DNA of 64,000 nt, from NCBI GenBank assembly GCA_024364735.1, contig JAGFNQ010000280.1, forward strand, positions 496,290-560,289. Reading direction: 5' to 3'. Shown piece after piece: positions 23,572 through 32,800 of this stretch (positions are counted from its first letter, which is position 1; each line of letters starts with the position of its first letter). The DNA is from Boesenbergia rotunda. Lineage: Eukaryota; Streptophyta; Magnoliopsida; Zingiberales; Zingiberaceae. A model generated the notes under the pieces. It saw nothing but the letters and a program-made list of their open reading frames with translations. It was not told the DNA's origin and ran no database searches. The position numbers were made by a program, and so were the translations under genes.

Positions 23572-23843
23572 AAAGGGGGAGCATTGTTGCTCATTTGTTG
23601 GAAAAAGGGGAACCTTGGAGAGGTTTTTGAAAAACCTTTGTAAGGCCAATGTAGGGGGAGACTTGGAGAGATTATTAAAAAGCTAATTTTGGTAAAAGTC
23701 CTAAACTCATTAGGGAGGGTTAGGTGTGGAGATGCCTAGTGATAGGATCCCTACATATTTGCTATTTGATGGTTATTAGCATTATATTTGCTATTTGTTT
23801 TCCCTAACTTAAACATATTACCAAACATCAGAAAGGGGGAGAT
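23572..23843 (+). other. 3' internal end of a Sirevirus-like element (E1) with polypurine tract
   Basis: Non-coding sequence rich in GGGGGAG blocks ends in ATCAGAAAGGGGGAGAT right before the LTR at 23844. That purine run is the polypurine tract typical of Sirevirus-type copia elements. A1 is inserted in this internal region, so the left part of E1 lies outside the window. Confidence 0.7.
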
Positions 23844-24869
23844 TGTAGGGGCAATCCATGGACCGGAGTGACCATGTGTTTTGATGTTTGGGCAAAGGGT
23901 TTAAGTTAGGTTCACCCTTGTATTTGATATGTGTATTTATGTATGCAGGTATGCAGGATACATATAGACTTAGTTGGACGGCTCCGGGTCCAGTGAAGGA
24001 TGGTGTGAGGAGACAAGCCGTGGGCTTGTATGCATCCGAGGGACCGTGGAAAAGGCAGGGACGATGAGCCGAGGGAAGCGGTCTTCGAGGCATATGTGAA
24101 GGATGACATGGGAGACAGGTCGTGAGCTTGCATGCATCCGAGGGGCGAGAGTCAAAGTCAAAGAGGGCTTGAAGGGAACAGATCGATGCTGCTGAATGGA
24201 GAGTCAACTGAGTTGTGAGGGGTCGAGTGCTAAGTGAATTGTACTCGGGAAGGAAATCCTAGGGTTCGAGTGCTAAGAGAAATGTACTCGGGAAGGGAAA
24301 CCATAGGTTTGAAAGTGGACCAGTCGACTAATCTGGGATTAGTCGATTGATAAAGTCCATAGAATGATCAGTCGACTGATCCTAGATCAGTCAACTAATG
24401 GCTGCTGGAATTCAAACGTTGGGTTGAAACAATCGAATCCTAATGGCACCAGTCGACTGGTGCTTGACCAGTCGACTAGTAATGGTCTTCTCAGCAAAGA
24501 GCTCTATTTAGGAGAGCTCGATTTTGGCTGATAGTTCTTGACGAAATTGACTTTGGTTAAAGGCCAATTAGTAGTCTAAGTGCTCAGAAGAGTGTTGCGG
24601 GTTGTGGTGAGGTTTCTCCGCCCACAAGGAGCTACACGTGCTAACCAGAGGTCTTCCGGGGAGTCATCTAGCGACGGATCGGGATCGTCCACCTTACGAA
24701 CAGCCGTGGAGTAGGCGCTTTATTTCCCAACCACATAAATCGGTGTGTCTTTCTTACTTGATAGTTTTAGTTTTTGTTATTCCGCATGCACACTAACAAC
24801 TTGTAGGAAGAAGAATCGGAAAATTGCTATTCAACCCCCCCTCACTAGCTAAATGACAAGGTCCCAACA
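23844..24869 (+). repeat. Sirevirus-like 3' LTR (E1, 1026 bp)
   Basis: It begins TGTAGGGGCAATCC and ends AAGGTCCCAACA. Inside are the TTTGATGTTTGGGCAAAGG and TTTAAGTTAGGTT wording of Sirevirus LTRs and, near the 3' end, CTATTCAACCCCCCCTC, also usual for that group. A cluster of CAGTCGACTG palindromes lies at 24320-24480. The right flank is GATCG; the left target site is not in the window. Confidence 0.75.
24320..24480. promoter_or_regulatory. Palindrome cluster in the Sirevirus-like LTR
   Basis: Perfect 14 bp palindromes ATCAGTCGACTGAT (24367-24380) and ACCAGTCGACTGGT (24448-24461) are accompanied by imperfect copies around 24320, 24340, 24385 and 24468. Repeated palindromes upstream of the promoter are a described hallmark of Sirevirus LTRs; their function is not known. 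Confidence 0.75.
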
Positions 24870-24920
24870 GATCGTTTGAGTGCTTGAGTTGGAAGAAGTG
24901 TTGTCGCATTGGAATGAAGT
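24870..24920 (-). repeat. Small remnant of Sirevirus-like LTR F left of the CACTA element
   Basis: These 51 bases join sequence at 28077-28947 once the CACTA element is removed. Read on minus, the joined sequence runs from a TATA-type promoter into CTTCCAAAACACT and then CAATGCGACAACACTTCTTCC, as expected around the start of a Sirevirus transcript. Confidence 0.6.
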
Positions 24921-25426
24921 CACTATGTGAAAATTGATAATAGACTTCGGATATTATCTGAAGTAATAAGTAGATAATTACCGAAGTAAACACACATGAA
25001 GTAAAAAGGTCAATTTTTTACTTCACCACGAAATACCGAAGTCTTTCACCGGTTCAAAATCGGTTCAAAGTTGAACCGTTTTCGAAGTAAAATGGCTCTA
25101 TTACTTCATCGATCTCACTAAAGTATTTGATTGTATATAACTTCATAAGTTGACAAAGTAAAATATTTATACGACTTCACAAATTTTTTATTCTCGTGTA
25201 GTAAATATTTAATTTTACTTCTACAAAATTTGAATTGGTCGAAGTATTTTTTATTGTATTACTTCAGCATAATGTAGACGTATTAGAGTATATGTTGCTA
25301 TAACAAAAATTTAAATTTAGCGAAATAATTTATACAAACGACTTCACAAATTAAATAAATGACAAAGTAAATATTTTTTTTACTATTTGAATTACTACAA
25401 CACAATATTTTTCACCATCAAAATTA

Positions 25427-25430
<4 letters not shown>

Positions 25431-25467
<37 letters not shown>
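25431..25467. repeat. (AT)n microsatellite
   Basis: About 18 uninterrupted AT dinucleotides lie in the left subterminal part of the CACTA element. Confidence 0.95.
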
Positions 25468-25471
<4 letters not shown>

Positions 25472-25674
25472 AATATCTATTTCTTACAACTCAAAAGTGT
25501 ATTCATAAAAGACATTAACTAACTTCACCCAAAATCTGTTGTATTCATAAATCTCTAAACACAATCAAAAAAATTTTCACAACCTACACTTAGGCACCCA
25601 CATAGAAGTAGACAAATTCACTTCATTCGCTTCTGACTTCATCATACTGAGATTGATTGTAATACTGTTTATTT

Positions 25675-25832
25675 TTTGAGGCTGCACCACGCTCGACTGA
25701 TTCCAAACTACTGCACCACGGTCGGCTGATTCCAGATACAAATGACGATACACTCGACTGATTCCAAACTGCTGCACCACGCTCAGAAAGTAGAGATATT
25801 AAATGGCGATAGTAAACCACGCTCAGAAAGTA
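25675..25832. repeat. Short tandem repeat next to captured TOPLESS exon
   Basis: Imperfect units combine CACCACGCTC, GACTGATTCCAAACT and AGAAAGTAGAGAT. They arise as local duplications at the downstream edge of the captured fragment. Confidence 0.7.
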
Positions 25833-25836
25833 GAGA

Positions 25837-27222
25837 TTCCAACCAGCAAGGGGTGTAGGAATTGGTGTTGGAGCAAGTTGAAAAGGCCGGAGAGGAAACA
25901 CATTGAGGGTGTAAGTCAAATCTTAATAGAAGAGTATGATAAAAATAAATATATGAAAATTACCCCATGAACACCCAATGGAGGAAAACTTCCTGCTTTT
26001 TGCATGGCTCCAAGAAGTGGATTGTTTATTGGTTGTGGAGCAAGTGCACATTTGGTTGCCCGCATGAATGGTCAACAAACAGAGTTTTGATATCTGGATT
26101 TGGCCTAGGGTTCTTGCACAACTGATGCTGCCAGTTTAAACTGCCAATAGTAAACCAATAAGTGGCTCAAATACAAATGAACGAACCCTAGATTATCCAA
26201 GAGTTAAAAGTTGAAACAAACTAATCAGAATGCATGATAAAGATTTCCGAACACCATAGAAAGTTTACCTTCACCAACTATTATATTTGCCATGTTCCTT
26301 TTTAATAGAGTAAATGCTAATGGAAAAGTGTAAGCAATTAAAACTGACAATAACTGTTTGCCACATTTATAATGTACTAGCCATTACTTGCAAAAGTTTT
26401 TATAAAACAGAATCCAATGATAAACATTCTTATGTTTCCTAGTATTCAATGTCATATACTCCAAACATTTTTTATTGATTTCTGCAAATCCAAGCTATGT
26501 GAAAAATGTCAAAAAGTATACCATTATGTAGCACTTGAGATTCTGACAAGTCTCGCATAATCGCATATTTGCAAGCTTAACTAAATCATGCTACGTGGAT
26601 TCCATAAAATGTCTGGGTGTCACAATTATTGAGGAGCACAAAGAGAATCACTTTATGGCTTAATGTGCAAAATGGAAAAATATAGAGAAGAAGCATGCGC
26701 GGCAAGACGACAACAATTCTAGTAAATGAATCCAAATGAGAAGTCAAGAGAACAAAATCAAACAAACTAAAGATTATATTATCTGGGAACTATTTGAAAT
26801 ACAAAGATCTAAAGGTTTGCAGGATAAAACAGCCAATAATTTACTTGGAAGAAACTTAACCACAGGAATACTTTTTATATTTTAAGATAAACGCCAAACT
26901 TTATCGCATAGGATCATCAACTATGAAGATAAAACAATTGTGCCCTTCACAAGATCATGCTTTGGATTATTTTCCCAGCTCTTCAGAAACATATCAGTGT
27001 GCAAAATCTAAGGTATAGTGAGCCACAGAGACAATTATAAGAACTTCTTACAGTCTTACCTCTGGTTAATTAACCCACGCAGCCTAGAATTTTTTAGGTT
27101 TGGAAACTGCAGTTTATCTCTGAACAAGGGGTTTGCTTCAATCAGCTTCTTAAGTTCAACAAGCATGATTGACCTTGCTGATTTGGTATCCCCATACTTT
27201 GAAAGTTGCCCGTTTTCCCTAG
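25837..27222 (-). pseudogene. Captured TOPLESS/TPR corepressor fragment (three exons, introns kept)
   Basis: The first exon (27222 down to 27060) reads GQLSKYGDTKSARSIML, KLIEANPLFRDKLQFP and LRGLINQ, the CTLH-to-linker part of TOPLESS corepressors, and ends at a splice donor GTAAGA. The second (26140 down to about 25966) follows an acceptor TTGGCAG with LNWQHQLCKNPRPNPDIKTL, then a one-base slip, then a frame like the family NNPLLG, KAGSFPPLG segment and a donor GTAATT. The third (about 25894 to 25837) gives PFQLAPTPIPTPLAGW. Order, splice phase (AG plus T for Ser) and intron positions fit the host gene, so the capture was at DNA level. TOPLESS proteins are nuclear corepressors that bind EAR motifs. 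This piece lacks the N-terminal LisH and the WD40 repeats and is not functional as such. Confidence 0.88.
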
Positions 27223-27238
27223 CCACATGAGAAACAAG

Positions 27239-27320
27239 TAACACACACACACACACACTAGACTCATTACACACACACACACACACACACACTAGACTCA
27301 TTACACACACACACACACAC
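27239..27320. repeat. (AC)n microsatellite, interrupted
   Basis: Three CA-repeat runs are separated by a repeated TAGACTCATTA spacer, at the upstream border of the captured TOPLESS exon. Confidence 0.95.
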
Positions 27321-27487
27321 TAGACTCATTAACCCAAAGCACTTGCCCCTTCTTCCCGTGGCCAAGAAACCTCAAGGAGGAAGACTTGACGGTGCTGCAG
27401 AGGAAGAAAATTAGCGGCACTGCAGTGGAAGGAGAGAAGGGCGTGGAAGAGGGAAGAAAACTGAAAGGAAAAGAAGAGAAAAAATTG

Positions 27488-27600
27488 AAGGCGGAATCAG
27501 ACTTTCCGTTGCTTGCTAGAGACAGAAATCGAAGAGAAAAATTTCCGTTGCTTACTGGAGACAGAAATCGAAGGCGGAATCAGACTTTCCGTCGACGGCG
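27488..27600. repeat. Short direct duplication beside the MIS12 fragment
   Basis: GCGGAATCAGACTTTCCGT occurs at about 27492 and 27575, each linked to a copy of GAGACAGAAATCGAAG. The result is a partial duplication of the end of the captured MIS12 exon. Confidence 0.8.
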
Positions 27601-27677
27601 TTGAGCACTTCATTGAGGAATAGCTGCGGATTGAGGTCGAAGGCTACGAACACCGCCTCGCTCTCGCTTCCCTCTAT
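27551..27677 (-). pseudogene. Captured MIS12 kinetochore gene fragment (first exon)
   Basis: Read on minus from 27677 the frame gives EGSESEAVFVAFDLNPQLF followed by NEVLNAVD and AFDFCLQ. This corresponds to the N terminus of plant MIS12, a subunit of the kinetochore MIND complex. The codon at the expected start is ATA instead of ATG. The homology ends at CAGTAAGC, close to a splice-donor pattern. It lies upstream of the TOPLESS piece in the same orientation, inside the same CACTA element. The identification rests on my recognition of the family; it is short (about 40 codons) and inert. Confidence 0.68.
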
Positions 27678-28076
27678 AGATCTCCTTCAAACCCTTGTCT
27701 CTGTCGGGCAAATCGAAGAAAACCCTGCACGATGATGAAGTTAGGGCTCGAGGGAGTTTTAAGGATTACTTTAAAAATAAATATAAATTGGTTAATTTAT
27801 TTATAAAGAAAATATATTTTAGTTGATTTAAATTTATTAATTTGGTATAGAAATGTATAGATTTTATATGATAACTTATTACTTCATCAAATAGTTATTA
27901 TGAAGTAAAATATCCGATAAATTTAGTAATAAGACCTATAATTTTTAAGCTACGAAGTTTAAAATGAAATTTACTTCATCAAATTTACTACCGAAATTGA
28001 TTAACATGTATTACTTCGTTAAAAGATTTCGTCGAAGTAACCTGTGGCGAAGTCTATTCTTGATTTTCACATAGTG

Positions 28077-28947
28077 AGTGTTTTGGAAGCAGGGGTGAAC
28101 CCCATTTTATACTGGAGTCCAGGGTGCCTATGTTGTTAGTGGTGCCGGCCACGTCAGCCGTTTTGGGTGCAAGCTCATTCGTAGACTCGACCAACTTCTA
28201 TCCCCCATCCAGGGTGCCTGGGACATCTAGGGCGCTTGACTGCTCATGGGCGCCTCATATGCTGATGTGGCAGCCTGCCAGCTCAGCTTGGCAGCCTTAG
28301 GATGAAACCCATCTGGGGCGCCTGTATCAACACAGGCGCCTATATTCTCTGGCGCCTGAGTCCTCTCAGGCATCTGGGATGCAGAAACTCGAGCTTCTTG
28401 CTCCTGCAACCAAGGTTAGTTCCATAACAACAGTAATAAGAAAATCTAGTATAAATAACAGCTTGCACTGTCTTGGTTCTGACTTTGGGTTTCCAAATGG
28501 AACCCTAGGTCGAACTGATGCCTACTGTTCTCTCTTCCGGGGAACACATCCTCACCTACTCCACTATGGAGAAGTTACCTTTCGCCAACCGGCTCCTCCA
28601 GTTGGACTTTTGCTCGGCCTCCGAGACTACCGGATGTCATGACGTCCGTTCCTCGACCCGTCTCTACTTTTGTCCGCAGCTCCCGCTCGGCTAAGACATC
28701 TGCATGATCTTCCGGATCAGGACTTTGGTGCCCAGTCCATGACCAGGACTTATTGCCCAACCCCCGGTCAGGTCTTTGGTGCCCAGTCCACAACCAGGAC
28801 TTATTGCTCAACCCTACAGGTCAAGACTTCGTGTCTAGCTTACCTAGGACTTTCTTGCACACTTAACAGATTCATTAGATAACACTTTAACCTTAACTTT
28901 GAACCTTTGGCATTATCAAAATCAGGTTTGATCTGGTGGTTCTCGCA
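28077..28947 (-). repeat. Sirevirus-like LTR F (minus), main visible part
   Basis: On the minus strand the LTR starts next to 28948 with TAGTTGGTGCGAGAACC, preceded by a purine tract. It contains GGCGCC-type palindromic modules (28220-28380) and a TATA-like TATAAAAT at about 28105-28112, then runs into the CACTA insertion. The layout (purine tract, palindromes, TATA, CTTCCAAAACAC) fits a Sirevirus-type LTR. It is unrelated in sequence to E1 beyond these shared landmarks. Small open frames at 28227-28882 are not supported as genes. Confidence 0.65.
28220..28385. promoter_or_regulatory. GGCGCC palindromic modules in LTR F
   Basis: Examples are GGGCGCCTGTATC facing AACACAGGCGCC (28317-28341) and GGCGCCTGAGTCC facing CTCAGGCATC (about 28350-28375). 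They lie upstream of the TATA-like box on the minus strand, the position of palindromes in Sirevirus LTRs. Confidence 0.6.
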
Positions 28948-30291
28948 CCAACTATCTCCCCCTTTTTGATCTATGGCAACCTAGTTCAAAAGTTAAGTTA
29001 AAACAGAAATAAAACAGTGTATTTAACACAGACATATTTCCCCTCTTTCTCTTAAAAAAATATTTTTGAAAATAATGCATAAAGCTCCCCCTTGATTAAA
29101 GATTCTCTCCCTGAAGCTTTCGACGATATACAATTTTTCAAAAAAAAAACCTTTTGATTGAGGATACACTTTTTGAGGAAAAGGTTAAAGTTTTTTGAAA
29201 AAGGGAGATTTTGAAGTCTTTTAAAATGAGAAAAGTGACAAATCGTTTTTAGACTATTGTTAAACCAGCCCCTTTTAAAAAATGTCTCTTTTGTAGAAAA
29301 TATAACTTGGATTTTGAAAATGGAAATTTTCATCTACTTTAGAAAACTGACTTTTGAAGTTTGGAAAAATTAAGACACCTTTTGAAAAAAAATTGATTTG
29401 AAAACTTTACTCTATACTTTTACAAAAAAAAATTTAACTTTACCTTCCCTTTCCTTTCTACTCTCCTCCTTTTCCATATATCAAAAAAACATATTTAAAC
29501 AAAAAAACATAGTGTATCAGAGCCAGTTTATTTTGCAGAACTGAATTTTGAACGGATAATGAACCAATCCTTGTGACTCCAAGCAAAAACCAAACAAAAT
29601 AAATTAAACTCGTTTGAGCCCTGTCTAACCCAGTTAGTTACTTACTAGCTGTTATATAAAAGCAGCTTTCACTAGGGTTAGTCAAGTTAAGTGGTTTGAT
29701 CAAGTTAGATTTTCTAAGCTTGAACACTTAGCTTGATTGCTGTTCAAATGTATTTATCGCCCCAACTACTCTTGATGCACTGACTTAAAGCATCATGAGT
29801 CAAGGCATAGACCTAAGCATCTCGACCCAGTCTAAGTTATCAATCAAAGTGTCCTAATGTGCTTGTGAGATGCTGACTTCTAAATCTATAGGAGCATGCA
29901 ATTCTAGGGTTAAATTCAAGGCTAAATCTATTGCGTAGAAAAACCCTAGTTTTAAAGGGGGTAATTTTTTTTTGAAAAATCTAAGTCGAATAGGATTTTT
30001 AAAATTCAAAAAAAAATAATTTTTCTAAAAATATGAAATACTAGTTTAGAAAAGAAATTTTTGAAAAAATAAATAAAAACAGTCCTAGTCTACTAAGCAC
30101 AATCATAACTGCCTTCTTAATAAAACATAAGTTAGGTGCACAAACACAATGGAGATATATAAGTCAGGTGCATAGAAATAAGATAAGTCACCAAGTCAAG
30201 TGCATAAAATAAGTCAACACATCAACCCTATCAAGTAGGGGAAGTCATATCATAAAACTCATAATACAATGCTGGTCTAAGAGGACGGGCC
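28948..30291 (-). other. 3' internal region of Sirevirus-like element F, no gene seen
   Basis: It begins on plus with CTATCTCCCCCTTTTTGAT, which on minus is a polypurine tract ATCAAAAAGGGGGAGATAG next to the LTR. The rest is AT-rich with many A/T homopolymers (for example 29130, 29390, 29420, 29965) and no credible coding frame. It is cut at 30291 by a family-A LTR. Confidence 0.6.
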
Positions 30292-30713
30292 TGTTAGAAT
30301 AGGGTATGGCTGGCTTGCAAAGCGTATACTTGGTCGTCCATGAGAGACTTCTCCATGTCCACGGATTAAAAATTTAATCAGAATGAAGACCCATCTCCCA
30401 AACGACCATCTCGTCATCGTACCAATTGATTCGAGTTACAACTTAGCCAAACTTAAAGTTCAAGCCTTGTAAATCACCTGTAACGCCTGCCCTTCCAGCC
30501 CTATTATGTAGGCGGAAGGCGGCGTTACGCTAACATACATACATGCATATGGAGATCTTAATGCACCGAAATAATTTAAAACTTCCTACTTATGCGTTTA
30601 AAACATGCAACTCATATTGACATATCTTAACTATCATTTCTAAACATAGTTACTTGGTAACTTAGCATTTTCATAATCATAAAAGAAATAAAACATAGCA
30701 CGTGAGACATAGC

Positions 30714-31865
30714 TGTTGGTGCCCCGGTTAGTTTTGATGTGATCAACCAAGTTAGGTTAGGTCCTGTTGGTTTTAATCCCTCTGCTAAGTGTGCAGGAAC
30801 TTAGTACGGAGGAAGTCGAGCGTAAGATGCAGCGGACGAGAAGGATTGCGCGGGAAAGTGAGCCGACGGGCACGGTGCAATCCGAGGGACGCAGAAGTTG
30901 CGGAAGAGTACGCCGGTGGACCAAGAAGGACGTGCGCGACGTCCGAGGGATGGGAAACCTGGCTGAAGCACGTTTGAGGGGCGAAAGGCCAGAGTCGGGT
31001 TCGGGTGAACCTAACTCCGGTTGGCCGGAACTCACCCAATCGATGGTTTGACAAAAGTCAACTATGTTGACTTTTATCAAGTCAACATTTGACTTGCTAT
31101 TAAAATAATAAAGTTTTAATTAAATTAAAACTTTAATTAAAATTTCAATTTAATTAAAGTTTTTCTTTAAACGTTCTTTGAAGTTTGTTTTATTAAAACT
31201 TCTTAAATAAACATTCCGTTAATTAAAGTTGTTTAAAACTTTAATTAAAGTTTCGTTTGAATTACAGTAACGTTCTTTTACGTGGATGCACAGGGTTCAA
31301 TTAAAGCTTCATCTGCATGCTCAGTCAAAGCCTCTTACGTGGATTGCTCGGTCAAAGCTTCTTACGCACAGGGTTTGGTTAAAGCTATCTACATGCTCGG
31401 TCAAAGCTATCTACATGCTCGGTCAAAGCTTCTTACGCACAGGGTTCAGTTAAAGCTTCATCTGCATGCTCAGTCAAAGCTTCTTACGTGGATTGCTCGG
31501 CGATCCTTTATTTTCGATCACACATCATATTAATCGACAAAGATTAATCAACAGCTAAGAGTAATCTTAGATCTATGATCAAGATGAAACTCAATCTTGT
31601 ATCAACGATCAAGATCGTATCACTCAACCTATAAATAGGCTTAGAGATTTAGAATTATTGAGAAAATACTATTGTGATTCTCTAAGTTTAGTGATCTTCA
31701 GTTGTAAGGCTTCTCCGCCACAAGGAGACTTTTTTTCGAGCTTTAATCGTCTTGGAAGCAACGACCAAGTTGCAACCAAGTTTTTTTTAATAGACGAGTT
31801 TCCACCACGTTTCTGTTATTAGCCGTCTATTCACCCCCCTCTAGCCGGACCAACCCGGACCAACA
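30714..31865 (+). mobile_element. Sirevirus-like solo LTR (E2) nested in D2
   Basis: A 1152 bp LTR runs from TGTTGGTGCCCCGG to CCCGGACCAACA, with an exact 5 bp duplication ATAGC on both sides (30709-30713, 31866-31870). The start TTTTGATGTGATCAACC and the near-terminal TATTCACCCCCCTCTAG are Sirevirus LTR features. A TATA-like TATAAATAGGC is at about 31631. It contains no internal region. Open frames at 30757-31080 and 31282-31533 reflect GC-rich LTR and repeat sequence, not genes. Confidence 0.93.
31295..31500 (+). repeat. Direct repeats in solo LTR E2
   Basis: Seven or more copies of a TCAAAGC(T)TCTTACG or TCAAAGCTATCTACATGCTCGG unit are mixed with GCACAGGGTT spacers, giving a locally periodic 20-45 bp pattern in the region expected to be U3. 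Confidence 0.75.
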
Positions 31866-32639
31866 ATAGCATGTGAGACATAGCATGTGACATCATGTAA
31901 ATCAACATAAGTTGTTCTTTAGTAAAAAAAACCATCATAAAGTGTAGCATGAAACTAGAGTGAAGTTGTTCTTTAGGAAACCATCATAAAGTATAGCATG
32001 CAACTAAGGGTGACAATGCAAAACATAAGACATGTGACAAATGGGAGTAATGGGGTCTTTTCTCTTTTTTCTATGCCAAGTCACTGCCACACACACACAC
32101 ACTTGCCCCTCCTGCTGCTTCCCATAGCTTAATATCCTCTTGCTTGATCTGCGGTATAAGAAAATAAAACTTATAAGCACATAGGCTTAGTAAGACCCTT
32201 TCCTACTCACTAAAACCATACATCACATAAAAGGCATAACATAGAGAGTGTAACATAAAACGAAAGCATATGATGAGAAGGTATTCATAAAGTATAAAGC
32301 ATTTAACATGAGGAGGCATATAGATGTACATGGAAATACTTGACATGGCATATCTCTTGACATAAACATAAGCATAAGACATACTTGACATGACATAGTT
32401 CTTGACATAAACATAAGCATATGACATACTTGACGTGACATAAATGCTTAACGTGAATGAATGCATGAGTTAAATGCACATAACATAAGGATGCTTATTT
32501 GGAAATCATAATTATAAATACTTGAACATAATCATAACATCATGGGGGCCCCGGCTTGTACCACATACATACATACATCATTTGCGCGCATCCCTAAGTA
32601 AATACGAGGTAGCTAGTCTCGACCTACTAGGGTACTAGG

Positions 32640-32800
32640 TTACCTTCAACCTAGGGACAGCTACGGTAGTCCATCACCGAGGCTAACATAAGGAGCCCAT
32701 CCCTATTGGACAGCTGCGGTAGTCCCAGAACCGTGGACAGCTACGGTAGTCCAGAACCGAGGCTTTCATAAGGAGCCCATCCCTTGGACCCTTACTTCGG
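32640..32800. repeat. Tandem repeats in D2 (GGACAGCTACGGTAGTCC units)
   Basis: Three GGACAGCT-CGGTAGTCC units alternate with two AACATAAGGAGCCCATCCC-like segments. The place is equivalent to 6415-6504 in D1. Confidence 0.8.

Larger units (their letters stand above)
24921..28076. mobile_element. Non-autonomous CACTA transposon carrying host gene fragments
   Basis: The ends are inverted repeats of about 28 bp that both start CACTATGTGAAAAT and contain AATAGACTTCG. A 3 bp duplication AGT flanks the element (24918-24920, 28077-28079), as expected for the CACTA/En-Spm superfamily. Subterminal zones of a few hundred bases on each side are dense in direct and inverted CGAAGTAA/TTACTTCG copies, the usual transposase-binding architecture. 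No transposase frame is seen in its 3156 bp, so it must move with enzyme from elsewhere. The interior holds fragments recognisable as TOPLESS and MIS12 exons with intron-like sequence. It lies just downstream of the TATA box of a Sirevirus-like LTR. Confidence 0.93.

Noticed and set aside
23572..24869. Origin or CRISPR-like array suggested by repeated GGGGGAG and palindromes
   Set aside because: The spacing is irregular, there is no repeat-spacer pattern, and the setting is clearly a plant LTR retrotransposon 3' end.
27386..27604. Plus-strand Lys/Arg-rich frame of 72 codons
   Set aside because: It is antisense to the MIS12-like fragment and its duplication; the basic composition reflects purine-rich repeats.
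28227..28882. Several small frames on both strands
   Set aside because: They lie in GC-rich LTR F with palindromic modules and have no recognisable domain or conserved relative in the window.
30757..31080. Arg-rich frames on both strands in E2
   Set aside because: They fall in a well-bounded solo LTR and overlap each other in three frames, as expected from local GC richness.
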